This document shows positions 16,783 to 24,790 of a stretch of 55,875 bases of DNA, piece after piece. The stretch is from Planctomycetota bacterium (GTDB lineage Bacteria > Planctomycetota > JAJSAM01 > JAJVHW01). The position numbers and the translations under genes are program-made. The notes beneath the pieces are model-generated. The model ran no database searches. It saw nothing but the letters and a program-made list of their open reading frames with translations, and was not told where the DNA came from. The stretch is taken from assembly GCA_021776825.1 (NCBI GenBank), contig JAJFFG010000096.1, positions 1 to 55,875 of the forward strand, read 5' to 3'. Numbering within the stretch: position 1 is the stretch's first letter; each line of letters begins with the position of its first letter.

Positions 16783-18129
16783 GTGGACCTCGAGGTGACC
16801 TTCCGTGACCAGGCGCACCTGCCTTCGCAGGAACCCATCCTGGTCGCGTGCTCCGGCGGCGCGGACTCGACGGCATTGGCCGTTCTGGCTGCCCGGTGCA
16901 GCGAGGCACTCGACCTCGGTCCGGTGACGCTCGCCCACCTCGATCACGGCTTGCGCGCCGACTCGGCAGACGACGCCGAGCACGTTCGAGCGCTCGCGGA
17001 GTGGCTCGAGATGCCCTGCGTCATCGAGCGGCGAGAGGTCCATCCGGCTGCCGGCGAGAGCCCCGAGGCCGCTGCCCGGCGGGTGCGCTACGCGTTCCTC
17101 GCCGAGGCGGCGCTGTCCGTCGGTGCGACGCTCGTACTGACCGCTCACCATGCCGACGATCAGGCCGAGACCGTGCTCCTGCGCGTCCTGCGCGGCACGG
17201 GTCCCGCCGGGCTCGCGGGGATCCGAGCATCTCGCTCGTTGACGCCCACTGTGACGCTGGCCCGCCCGCTGCTGGCGATGCGAGCGCAGAGCCTGCGCGC
17301 GTACCTCGAGGAGCATGGCGTCGCGTGGCGCGAGGACCCGACCAATCGTGACGGCAACGACCGTGCGCGATTGCGGCATCGCGCCCTGCCCGTACTCGCT
17401 GCGTGCGTGGAGCGGGATCCCGTGCCGCTCCTGGCCCGCCTGGCCACGATCGCCGCACAGGCCCAACCTCCCGACGACGAGATCGTGCGGCGCTTTCTGA
17501 CGGCGTCCGCGGCCGGGCTGCGCATCCACGCCGGAGCCGAGCGGCTACCGACTGACGTGCTCAGAACGGGGTTGGCCGAGCCGGTCGCCGCCTTGCGCGG
17601 CAGCCCGCTCAGCCACGCCGAGCGTCTGCGTCTCGTCGAGCTGATCCGGGGCGACGACACGGAGTCTCTCGCCGGCCTGCAGGTCACGCGGGACGAGGGC
17701 GGCTCACGGATCGAGGCCGTCACCGAGCTCGGTCCCCCACCCGCCGCCACCAACCTCTCGGTCCCGGGAATCGCAGAGTGGGGTCGCGCAACTCTGCGGG
17801 CAGAGCGCGTCCCCACCGGGAACGAGCCGCTTCTCGCGCGCCTGCGTGCCGCCCCTGGAGCTCTCGAGCTCGCGGACGCCGCGGCGCTCGTCGGTGAACT
17901 GCGCGTGCGACAACGGACATCAGGCGATCGGCTTCACGCACTGGGCGCAGCGAGTCCGGCCCGACTGGGTCACCTGATCCAGCGTCGTGGCTTGCCGGCA
18001 TCGATCCGCCCGCACCCCGCCGTGGTCAGCGACGACGCGGGCATCGTCTGGGTCCCTGGCGTTGCCCTCGCAGAGCGCATGAGAGTCCGTCCCGAGACCG
18101 AGCACCTCCTCGTCCTCTCGGTCGATTAG
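16783..18129 (+). CDS. tilS: tRNA(Ile)-lysidine synthase
   Basis: Converts cytidine 34 of the CAU-anticodon isoleucine tRNA to lysidine, using ATP and lysine, so that the tRNA reads AUA. The 448-residue product has the N-type PP-loop VACSGGADSTAL near residues 22-33, LDHGLR near 57, AAARRVRYAFL, and TAHHADDQAETVLLR near 122-136. WREDPTN and RLRHRALPVL follow. The C-terminal region holds the substrate-binding domains. I chose the GTG at 16783 because the PP-loop then lies at the usual distance from the N-terminus and a TACCCT box lies 6 bases upstream; a GTG at 16795 is possible. AUA codons must be rare in so GC-rich a genome, but the gene is kept. Confidence 0.94.
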   Translation: MDLEVTFRDQAHLPSQEPILVACSGGADSTALAVLAARCSEALDLGPVTLAHLDHGLRADSADDAEHVRALAEWLEMPCVIERREVHPAAGESPEAAARRVRYAFLAEAALSVGATLVLTAHHADDQAETVLLRVLRGTGPAGLAGIRASRSLTPTVTLARPLLAMRAQSLRAYLEEHGVAWREDPTNRDGNDRARLRHRALPVLAACVERDPVPLLARLATIAAQAQPPDDEIVRRFLTASAAGLRIHAGAERLPTDVLRTGLAEPVAALRGSPLSHAERLRLVELIRGDDTESLAGLQVTRDEGGSRIEAVTELGPPPAATNLSVPGIAEWGRATLRAERVPTGNEPLLARLRAAPGALELADAAALVGELRVRQRTSGDRLHALGAASPARLGHLIQRRGLPASIRPHPAVVSDDAGIVWVPGVALAERMRVRPETEHLLVLSVD

Positions 18130-18170
18130 GTCCAGTCGCCCCGTCCGCTCCGGTCGATCCGTGATGGGCT

Positions 18171-18224
18171 CTCGATCCGGCCTGGTCTCTCGATCCGGTC
18201 TGGCCTCTCGATCGGTTTCGGACC
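18171..18224. repeat. 18-base imperfect tandem repeat between tilS and the GGDEF gene
   Basis: Three units beginning CTCGATC(C)GG lie one after the other (18171-18188, 18189-18206, 18207-18224), and a more diverged unit precedes them. The repeat fills part of the 149-base gap between the tilS stop and the diguanylate cyclase start. There are no spacers, so it is not a CRISPR array. Its function is unknown. Confidence 0.7.
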
Positions 18225-18278
18225 CGGCTCTGCCAACCCCGGAATCGAGTGATACGTTTCCATTGAGGCGCTCGCTCG

Positions 18279-19190
18279 GTGGTGCGCGGCGCCTCGATCC
18301 CGCGTCGCATCGCCCGGAGACCAGACGTCCCCACTCGCAACGAGTTCCGCTGCGGAGCTCTCGCTGTGCTGCTCAGCGCGTTCGTCCTCTACGTCGACCT
18401 CGCCCTCCCGCGTGGCGTCGCCGGAGGGGTCCCGTACGTGGCGGTGGTCGCGGTCTGCCTGCTCTTCCGAGCCCCGCGCGTCGTCGTGACGTTCGGAGCT
18501 CTGGGCATCGCACTCACCGTGGTGGGCGGCCTCCTCTCGCCACCCGGCGGAGCGCCGACCCTGATGGTGCTGAATCGCGTGCTCGCGATCGTCTCGATCC
18601 TCGCGCTGACGATCGCAGGGCAGCGCCTCCTCGCACGCCATGCCGAGCTCGAGCTGGGGTTGCGGGAGCTCGTGGCCACCGACGTCCTCACGGGTGCCGC
18701 GTCGCGCCGACACCTGATGCTCGAGCTCGAACGCCGCGGCGCGGAGGCGAAGCGACATGGCGTGAGCCTGTCGATCCTGATGCTCGACGTGGACCACTTC
18801 AAGGACGTCAACGATCGCCATGGCCACCAGGTCGGGGATCGCGTCCTCGCAACCCTGAGTGCTCGCTGCAGTGAGCACCTACGCGCCTCCGACCTGCTCG
18901 GCCGCTACGGCGGCGAAGAGTTCGTCGTGGTCTGCCCGAACACGGGACGCACCGGCGCGGAACGCCTGGCGACGCGACTCCGAGACGCCGTTCGCGAGGC
19001 GCCGCTCACCGACGCGGTCAGCGTCACGGTCAGCATCGGCGTCGCCACCTGGGGTCGTAGTGGGACCTCCGCAGACGCACTTCTGCACGCGGCGGACACG
19101 GCCCTCTATCGCGCGAAGTCGACGGGACGTGATCGCGTCGTGCTCGCCGACCCACCGCGAGAGTCGCCCTCGGTGGCCACCGTCCGCTGA
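18279..19190 (+). CDS. Membrane-bound diguanylate cyclase (GGDEF domain)
   Basis: Makes the second messenger cyclic di-GMP from two GTP. The 303-residue product has an N-terminal membrane region of about four hydrophobic segments (residues about 25-120), a short linker and a C-terminal GGDEF domain. The active-site signature is GGEEF at about 211-215, an accepted active variant. The inhibitory I-site RASD lies five residues upstream, so product inhibition is expected. DVDHFKDVNDRHGHQVGD and ADTALYRAKSTGRDR are also typical. The GTG start at 18279 has only a weak ribosome binding site, so the exact N-terminus is uncertain. A stop codon ends it two bases before an inserted element. Confidence 0.93.
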   Translation: MVRGASIPRRIARRPDVPTRNEFRCGALAVLLSAFVLYVDLALPRGVAGGVPYVAVVAVCLLFRAPRVVVTFGALGIALTVVGGLLSPPGGAPTLMVLNRVLAIVSILALTIAGQRLLARHAELELGLRELVATDVLTGAASRRHLMLELERRGAEAKRHGVSLSILMLDVDHFKDVNDRHGHQVGDRVLATLSARCSEHLRASDLLGRYGGEEFVVVCPNTGRTGAERLATRLRDAVREAPLTDAVSVTVSIGVATWGRSGTSADALLHAADTALYRAKSTGRDRVVLADPPRESPSVATVR

Positions 19191-19191
19191 T

Positions 19192-19714
19192 CTAGCAGCC
19201 TGACGGAGTTTCGGCGTCGCCGTGCGGAAGACCGCCGGCGCGACAGGCTGCTAGCGATAGACCCCGGCGGGCACCAGAGCGTCGCCGCCGAGGCCGATGA
19301 ACTGGGCATGAGTGAGACGGCATTTCGTCCGTGGGAAGTGGATCAGGTCTGGCTCTTCGCGCCCTCGGTGAGGGACTTCGTCCCCGATGGCCACCTGTCG
19401 CACTTCGTGCGCGACACGGTGCGCAACGACTTGGACCTGGGTCCGACTTGCGGCGCTCTCTGCACCGCGGCCTCGAGAAGGTCTCGCCGGAGTGGGCCAT
19501 GCTCTGCACGGCGCACAACCTGCTGAAACTGGCGGCGACGAGGGCGAGTGCCGCCGTCTCAAGCCGGATTCGGCCAGGAATTCGCGCCAGAACGCCCGCG
19601 TCGGCGCGGGGCGCCGCAATTCGCCTCCGCTCGCCGCCCGGTCGGCCTATAGCTAGCAGGCTGTCGCGCCAACCGGCGTGGCCCGTCGAGGCCGTAACTC
19701 CGACAGCCTGCTAG
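19192..19714 (+). mobile_element. Small IS1182-derived element with terminal inverted repeats
   Basis: A 523-base unit bounded by CTAG on both sides. The outer 24 bases at each end (19192-19215 and the reverse complement of 19691-19714) match at 21 of 24 positions. Each end is also a palindrome of about 62 bases: 19192-19205 pairs with 19241-19254 (13 of 14), and 19653-19666 pairs with 19701-19714 (14 of 14). The interior holds the two ends of an IS1182-type transposase joined by a deletion. It lies between the stop codons of two convergent genes. The terminal CTAG may be a duplicated target, but this cannot be proved without an empty site. Confidence 0.8.
19308..19560 (+). pseudogene. Internally deleted IS1182-family transposase
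   Basis: The first 45 codons read MSETAFRPWEVDQVWLFAPS followed by VRDFVPDGHLSHFVRDTVRN and DLDLG, the standard opening of IS1182-family transposases (FRPY..DQ..LLPPSL.D.LP..HL..FV). Directly afterwards, in another frame, comes SLHRGLEKVSPEWAMLCTAHNLLKLA, which matches the C-terminal end of the same family. The whole central catalytic region is missing, so the product cannot be active. A full-length copy elsewhere in the genome could still move the element. Confidence 0.8.
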
Positions 19715-20544
19715 CCGGCATCGATGTCGCGCGGCTCGGTGCAGGTGATGTGCACCGTCCAGGCGAAGTACTTCAGGAACGGAAACACGCGGAACAGCGC
19801 GCGGTCGACGGGGCGCAGGATCTTCTCGATGCGCTCCTTGAGACCGAGCGGATCCGGGACGAACGCGAAGATGAGCGAGAGGAGGGTCAGCAGCGCGTAG
19901 GCCTCGACACGGACCTTCCCGAACCAGCGCCGCAGCGTGCGGATGTCCTTCGGTACCAGCGGGTGCTCGTCGGGCGTGCGCATCGACGGCGTGAGGAAGC
20001 GGAACAGCGCAATCGCCGGGTTCCAGGCCATCGGTTCGAGCATGAGCACGCGACCGTCCTCACGGATCACGCGGCTCCACGAGCGCGCGGCGGCCTCGAT
20101 GTGCAGATGATGCAGCACGCCGCTGCAGAGCAGCACGTCCAACGAGCGCTCCGGCACGTCGAGGTCCTCGGCATTCATCACGAGCGCCCGCGACTGTCCT
20201 TCGAGGCCATGATCACGGATCCAGCCGTTCAGCCAGGCAATCGCCTCGTCGGAGATGTCGATGCCCGTGGCTCGATTGCGGTGCAGGACCTGCGCCGGGA
20301 TGCCGTCCGACGAGCAGCCGACAACGAGGACGTCCTGATCGCGCAGCGAGTCCATCTCGTCGTAGTAGCGATCGAACCCGTCCTCCACGAGGTACAGGAA
20401 GCGATCACGGACCTCGCCGTCCTCGCTCAGCACGCGCCGGTTCTGGAAATCGGCCTCCGAGCGCAGGCGCTCGGCGAGCTCCGGCTCGGCGGCCGTGTCG
20501 GTCTGGGGGTCGGCGGTGTTGTGATCGACAGTGGTCGTGCTCAT
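19711..20544 (-). CDS. Class I SAM-dependent methyltransferase
   Basis: A 277-residue protein with a Methyltransf_11/25-type domain: motif I VLVVGCSSDGIPAQVL near residues 72-87, GIDIS near 94, NAEDLDVPERSLDVLLCSGVLHHL near 123-146, and REDGRVLMLEP near 160. The C-terminal part has hydrophobic stretches (ALLTLLSLIFAFVPDPLG, FPFLKYFAWTVHIT) that may touch the membrane. It overlaps the upstream O-ligase-like gene by 4 bases (ATGA), so the two are co-translated, which suggests modification of the same glycan or lipid. The acceptor is unknown. Its stop codon lies in the CTAG at the edge of the IS1182-derived element. Confidence 0.9.
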   Translation of the reverse strand: MSTTTVDHNTADPQTDTAAEPELAERLRSEADFQNRRVLSEDGEVRDRFLYLVEDGFDRYYDEMDSLRDQDVLVVGCSSDGIPAQVLHRNRATGIDISDEAIAWLNGWIRDHGLEGQSRALVMNAEDLDVPERSLDVLLCSGVLHHLHIEAAARSWSRVIREDGRVLMLEPMAWNPAIALFRFLTPSMRTPDEHPLVPKDIRTLRRWFGKVRVEAYALLTLLSLIFAFVPDPLGLKERIEKILRPVDRALFRVFPFLKYFAWTVHITCTEPRDIDAG

Positions 20545-22250
20545 CGGTCGTCTCCAGGGGCGTCGTCGACTTCGATCGCGGAGAAGTACGTCGCGTCGTC
20601 GTCCTCATCGAACCACGTCTTGCGGGACAGCTTCTTCGAGCGGCGTGCCGGGCGCTTCTCGCCGGTCGACGCAGGCGCCCGCGCGCGGTCGGGTAGGCGC
20701 AGATCGGCATCGATCGACCAAGGTCGGTCCGGGACGGACGGGTTCGCGCGGCCGCCTTCGAGTGGCTCACGCGGCTGCTCGGGATCCGGGACGGCGGCGA
20801 CGTGGGTTGCGGGCCGTTCGGCCTGGTCGCTCCACCACGCTCCGGCTCGCTCGTCGTACGGACTCGAGCTGGCGGGGGCTCCGTCTTCCACGCGCTCGGC
20901 GACGACGTGGGCCGCGGCGACGGCAGCGTGGGTGACGTCGGCGAGTTCCTGCGGATCGAGCGAGCTGTTGAGCTCGGCGATCACGGCATCGTCCTCCGAC
21001 GTGATCTCTTCGACCCGCTTCGCGTAGACGACGGGCAGGCACGCCGAGAGGGCGCAGAAGTGATACATCATGTCGAAGTGCATGAGGCTGCCGAAGGCGC
21101 TCGAGACCATGAACGCAGCCATCGAGGCCTGCATGGCTCGCGCCGTCATCATGTGCCACCGCACGCGCGGGTCGTCGCGCAGTAGCGCATCCTTCTCGAC
21201 CTTGCGCGCGGCCGCAAACGCGGCGGCGACAAGCGCCAGGTAGACGAGCAGCCCGGGAATGCCGCTCGAGCTCGAGAACTCGAGATAGGTGTTGTGCACC
21301 TTCATGCGCGGGAGCTCGAACGGATGCGGGAAGCGCCGGAACTGATCCGGGAAGTTGCGCGGCCCAATGCCGGTGAACGGCTTCACGCTCGTGATGTGCG
21401 CGGCGACCTTCCATGCCTCGATCCGATGCATCGCCGAGAGGTCGTTCGTCGGCGCGTCGCCGATGCTCTTGATGCGGTCGTGGTACGAGTCCGGAACCAC
21501 CATCGCCATGAGGAACACGAGCGTGGGCGCCACCACGAAGAGTGACCAGAAGCGGGCGCGCGTGCGCCACACCATCACGAGTCCCGCTGCGACCATCCCG
21601 AGGAAGCCGGCGCGCGAGTGGGAGAAGACGATCGCGAGGGCGGTCAGTCCCGACGCGCTGAACAACGCCATGCGCCGCCACTTCCGCGTCTCGGCGAGGG
21701 CCATGTAGACGAGCAGCGGCAGCACGAAGTTGAACGCGACCGCGTTCTCGTTGTTGCCGGACATCATCCCGCCGATGCCCTCGTTCATGCTGGCACCCGG
21801 GTTGACGATCCCGAACAAGCCGTGCTTCACACCGTGGAAGGCGAGGCTCCCCACGATCGCGGAGAGCACCCAACGCAGCTTCTTGGTGTCGGTGCACAGG
21901 CCGGTGGTGACCAGACAGATCAGGAAGATGACCGAGATCTGGCGCAGACCCTGCATCGCCGCGCCGGTGTCGATCGCCGTCCAGGTCGTCAGGCCCCAGA
22001 TCGCCCAGAGAACGAACATCGTGAGCGTCACGCGGTTGGTCTTGAAGAAGACCATCTTCCCGCGGAGGAGGAGCCCCACGAACAGCGCGACGGCCGTGTA
22101 CATGCCGAAGCTGTGATGCGAGATGCCCCACGCCATCTCCTGTGGGCGCATGTAGGAGAGCCAGCAGTACGCCATCAGGCCGAGCAGCGGCGAGAGCAGC
22201 GCGATCGGGATCGCCAATGCGCACAGGAGCATCACGAGCGTGGCGCGCAT
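20541..22250 (-). CDS. O-glycosylation ligase-like membrane protein (Wzy/O-antigen ligase superfamily)
   Basis: A 569-residue polytopic membrane protein with about ten transmembrane segments up to residue 390 and a long polar, proline- and arginine-rich C-terminal tail in the cytoplasm. The opening (LLGLMAYCWLSYMRPQEMAWG) and the loop NNENAVAFNFVLPLLVYMAL, SHSRAGFLGM and GIGPRNF...HNTYLEFSSSSGIPGLLVYL match the family described as probable O-glycosylation ligase, associated with exosortase A systems. Such proteins transfer lipid-linked glycans to proteins or lipid cores. No exosortase gene is in the window. The start has AGGAG 8 bases upstream. The tail of about 150 residues is unusual for the family. 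Confidence 0.87.
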   Translation of the reverse strand: MRATLVMLLCALAIPIALLSPLLGLMAYCWLSYMRPQEMAWGISHHSFGMYTAVALFVGLLLRGKMVFFKTNRVTLTMFVLWAIWGLTTWTAIDTGAAMQGLRQISVIFLICLVTTGLCTDTKKLRWVLSAIVGSLAFHGVKHGLFGIVNPGASMNEGIGGMMSGNNENAVAFNFVLPLLVYMALAETRKWRRMALFSASGLTALAIVFSHSRAGFLGMVAAGLVMVWRTRARFWSLFVVAPTLVFLMAMVVPDSYHDRIKSIGDAPTNDLSAMHRIEAWKVAAHITSVKPFTGIGPRNFPDQFRRFPHPFELPRMKVHNTYLEFSSSSGIPGLLVYLALVAAAFAAARKVEKDALLRDDPRVRWHMMTARAMQASMAAFMVSSAFGSLMHFDMMYHFCALSACLPVVYAKRVEEITSEDDAVIAELNSSLDPQELADVTHAAVAAAHVVAERVEDGAPASSSPYDERAGAWWSDQAERPATHVAAVPDPEQPREPLEGGRANPSVPDRPWSIDADLRLPDRARAPASTGEKRPARRSKKLSRKTWFDEDDDATYFSAIEVDDAPGDDR

Positions 22251-22409
22251 GTGTCGGTCTCCTGCCGGGGCTCGTGTCGATCCAGATGAACACGCCGGCG
22301 GTCACTTGCCCGTCCTGACGGCGCATGTCGATCGAGATCGACACTGCCTCCGGCGGACGGCCTCCGGCGAGGCTCAGGGCGCAAGCCCTATGCCGTCATC
22401 GGAATCGCG

Positions 22410-22441
22410 AAGGGCCCCGCCGCAGTGCGACGGGGCCCCTC
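22410..22441 (-). terminator. Strong GC hairpin after the lipoprotein gene
   Basis: AGGGCCCCG (22411-22419) pairs with CGGGGCCCCT (22431-22440) around an 11-base loop. It lies about 25 bases past the lipoprotein stop codon in the direction of transcription. There is no T-run, so it may act with Rho or as a protective 3' end. Confidence 0.5.
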
Positions 22442-22464
22442 GGGCGATTTCCGGAACGTTTCGG

Positions 22465-23598
22465 CTACCAGCCGTACTCGACCGCCATCAGCAGACCGTG
22501 GTTCGTCACGACGTGGACCGTGCCGTTCTTCACCGGCTGCGCCGGGAAACGGACGCCGGGCAGATGGGCCCGACCGAGCACCTTGCCCGTGGCGGTATCC
22601 ACTGACATCACGACGCCGCCAGGGGCGCCGATGAGCATCTTGTCGTCACGCTCGGCGAGGAACGTCGTCGCACCCTCGATCGACCAGGCCGGAGTGCCGG
22701 TGTCACGGGCGTACGCGTGGAACGAACCCGCGCGGCGGTAGAAGGCGTGGTTCTCGGAGAACTGCGCCGCGCCCTCGGCCCGCTCGCCGTTGTTGCCATA
22801 CGCTTCCCAGCGGACGCCACCGGTGATGCGGTCGTAGCAGATCATCCGGCCGTCGTCGGTGACGACGCCGAGATCCTCGCCACTGACGGAGAGGTCGTAG
22901 CGAACGTGCGACTGGGCGTGTGCGGTCCACGCCGCCTCGGGCTTCCGCTCGGTCGCGACATAGGCGGGGAAGGCGTAGACCTCACCCGTCTCGGTCGCGA
23001 AGTAGATCGTGTCGCCGCCGAGCTGACCGCCCTTGGCCATGTCGGCCGTGACGTCGCTGTGCGTGCGCTGACCCCAGCCCTGGTACCCACTGCCGAGACT
23101 GATCGCGTAGACCGTCTTGTTCCCGGCAGGCGTGGGATACGTGGGGACGTAAATCGTCGTGTCGTTCGCGACCGGCGACGCCGATGGGATCACGTCCACG
23201 ACCCGCGGGTCGGGCGACGGGACGCCGTTGGCGCGACTGATCACGAATAGCCACCCGTCGGCGATGCCGACGATGGCGGACGGAGTGAACGACGGTGCGT
23301 GCGAGAACGGCCTCGGGAGTCCGTAGAACTCCCACGACACGTTCAGCGAGGACCCGTCCACATAGGTCAGGTGACCGTGGAGGTCCTCGATGAGCAGGTC
23401 GTCGTCCATTCGATGCACAGCGTGGACGTTGACCGATGCAGCCTCGGAGAGGTCATGCATGTAGGTCCGTCCCTCGAAGCCGAGGGAGGCCAACTGCTTA
23501 CCGATGGAGACGTCCCCGGGCGCACGCCGAGGCGTCGAACCGCAGGCCGTAGCCAGCAGCGCCACCGCCAGGAATCCAGTCGCGGACGCAAGCCGCAT
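22465..23598 (-). CDS. Lipoprotein with PQQ-like beta-propeller repeats
   Basis: A 377-residue exported protein. The N-terminus MRLASATGFLAVALLATAC is a lipoprotein signal peptide with the lipidated Cys at residue 19. The mature part has repeated blades of the PQQ/WD-like propeller type: LLIEDLHGHLTYVDGSSLN, VVTDDGRMICYDRITGGVRW, FHAYARDTGTPAWSIEG and IGAPGGVVMSVDTATGKVLG. The family resembles BamB and quinoprotein-like sensors, but nothing shows cofactor binding. Its function may be protein-protein scaffolding in the envelope. GGAGGAG lies 7 bases before the ATG. It lies upstream of the O-ligase-like gene on the same strand, with a hairpin between, so they are probably separate units. Confidence 0.88.
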   Translation of the reverse strand: MRLASATGFLAVALLATACGSTPRRAPGDVSIGKQLASLGFEGRTYMHDLSEAASVNVHAVHRMDDDLLIEDLHGHLTYVDGSSLNVSWEFYGLPRPFSHAPSFTPSAIVGIADGWLFVISRANGVPSPDPRVVDVIPSASPVANDTTIYVPTYPTPAGNKTVYAISLGSGYQGWGQRTHSDVTADMAKGGQLGGDTIYFATETGEVYAFPAYVATERKPEAAWTAHAQSHVRYDLSVSGEDLGVVTDDGRMICYDRITGGVRWEAYGNNGERAEGAAQFSENHAFYRRAGSFHAYARDTGTPAWSIEGATTFLAERDDKMLIGAPGGVVMSVDTATGKVLGRAHLPGVRFPAQPVKNGTVHVVTNHGLLMAVEYGW

Positions 23599-24021
23599 AA
23601 CGTCTCCTCCTCGGAGAGTCGTAACCCGAGCCCCACGCCGCCTACCGCGGCACGGAGATGCCCTTCAACGCGATGCCCTGAGGCCGGGATCGTAGAGATG
23701 CGTCCTCGGCAGAGTCAAGCGGATTGTGGCCCCCTTGAGAGCGCCGGAACTCTCGCCCGAATCGGGAGTTGCGAGGCGCCGCCCGCGACCCCGTCGAGTT
23801 GGCGGTGCCAAGGCGGTGTCCCGACGCCCCACCCACTCCCCGCCCACGGTGCACGAACCGACGTCAGTCTCGGTCCCGTGCGGAGCGTCGATCCGGCCGT
23901 CCATCGGTGTCTCCGCGGTGGACGCGACCACCCGCTCAACCCCGCGTGCGCACGGGACCTCGCTCGGACATCGGCCACGAAACGCAGCCTCTTGACGCCG
24001 AAACCGGGCTAGGTTCGCCCC
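23599..24021. other. Intergenic region between divergent genes
   Basis: About 420 bases separate the lipoprotein start from the yggS start. No open frame here looks real, and no RNA gene or repeat was found. It should hold the promoters of both genes; the yggS -10 candidate at 24010-24015 is the only site I can point to. Confidence 0.5.
24010..24015 (+). promoter_or_regulatory. Candidate -10 box for leaderless yggS
   Basis: TAGGTT lies exactly 6 bases before the ATG of yggS, which has no ribosome binding site. TTGACG occurs at 23992-23997, but its 12-base distance from the box is too short for a standard -35 element. Confidence 0.55.
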
Positions 24022-24777
24022 ATGCCCCCAGCGGACTCCGGCCATCCGAACACCACGGTTCTCTCGGAGAATCTCGCCGCGGTTCGTCGCCGCATCGAGC
24101 GGGCGTGTGCTCGCGTCGGCCGAAGCCCCGACGACGTGCGGCTCGTCGCCGTCACGAAATCGGTCGATGTCGCCGCCGCGCGCGCCCTCGTCGCGCTCGG
24201 CTGCCGCGATCTCGGCGAGAACCGCGTGCCGTCGCTCGTCGAGAAGGCTGCCACGCTCCGGGATGCGGCGCCCAGTGATACCTCACCCAGTGATGCAGCA
24301 CCGATCTGGCACATGATCGGTCATCTCCAGCGGAACAAGCTCCGACGCTGCCTGGATCACGCCGCGATGATCCACGCCGGCGATCGCCTGCGTCTCTTGC
24401 AGGCCATCGACACCGAGGTCCAGCGCCGCGGGTCGGCGCCGCTCCCGGTGCTGCTGCAGGTCAACGTGAGCGGCGAGGCTTCGAAGGGCGGGTTCAGCGC
24501 CGAGGAGCTCCCGGCCGCCGCTGCCGCGGCAGCAAAACTGCCGGGCGTGCGCATCGAAGGCTTGATGACAATGGCCCCCGCAGGAGACGATCCGGAGTCC
24601 GCGCGGCCGATCTTCGCGAGACTGAGAACGATGCGGGACGAACTGGCCTCCTCGGGATACCTTGAGGGCGCCCAGTTGAGCATGGGAATGAGCGCCGACT
24701 TCGACGTTGCGGTCGAGGAAGGCGCGACGATGGTGCGGGTCGGACGGATACTCTTCGCCGAAGAGGGAAAGCGCTAA
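24022..24777 (+). CDS. yggS: YggS-type pyridoxal phosphate homeostasis protein
   Basis: A 251-residue single-domain protein of the alanine-racemase-like TIM-barrel family (YggS/PROSC) that binds PLP and keeps its cellular level in balance without being an enzyme. It has the PLP lysine in RLVAVTKSV near residue 50, GENRVPSLVEK near 77, WHMIGHLQRNK near 100, and LLQVNVSGEASKGGF and LSMGMSADFDVAVEEGATMVRVGRILF. A low-complexity SDTSPSDAAP insert sits just before WHMIGHLQ. The gene is expressed from a short or absent leader (see 24010). It precedes the FHA-kinase gene by 13 bases. Confidence 0.96.
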   Translation: MPPADSGHPNTTVLSENLAAVRRRIERACARVGRSPDDVRLVAVTKSVDVAAARALVALGCRDLGENRVPSLVEKAATLRDAAPSDTSPSDAAPIWHMIGHLQRNKLRRCLDHAAMIHAGDRLRLLQAIDTEVQRRGSAPLPVLLQVNVSGEASKGGFSAEELPAAAAAAAKLPGVRIEGLMTMAPAGDDPESARPIFARLRTMRDELASSGYLEGAQLSMGMSADFDVAVEEGATMVRVGRILFAEEGKR

Positions 24778-24790
24778 GGGAGGCACCGTT

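Noticed and set aside
18171..18224. Possible CRISPR array
   Set aside because: The units are contiguous, imperfect and only 18 bases long, with no spacers and no cas genes in the window.
18126..18878. Minus-strand frame reading a repetitive IERPDRIERPGRI-like end opposite the diguanylate cyclase
   Set aside because: The repeat comes from the 18-base tandem repeat between genes. The rest is antisense to the GGDEF domain.
23992..24015. TTGACG plus TAGGTT as a standard sigma-70 promoter for yggS
   Set aside because: The two boxes are only 12 bases apart instead of about 17. Only the -10 box was kept.
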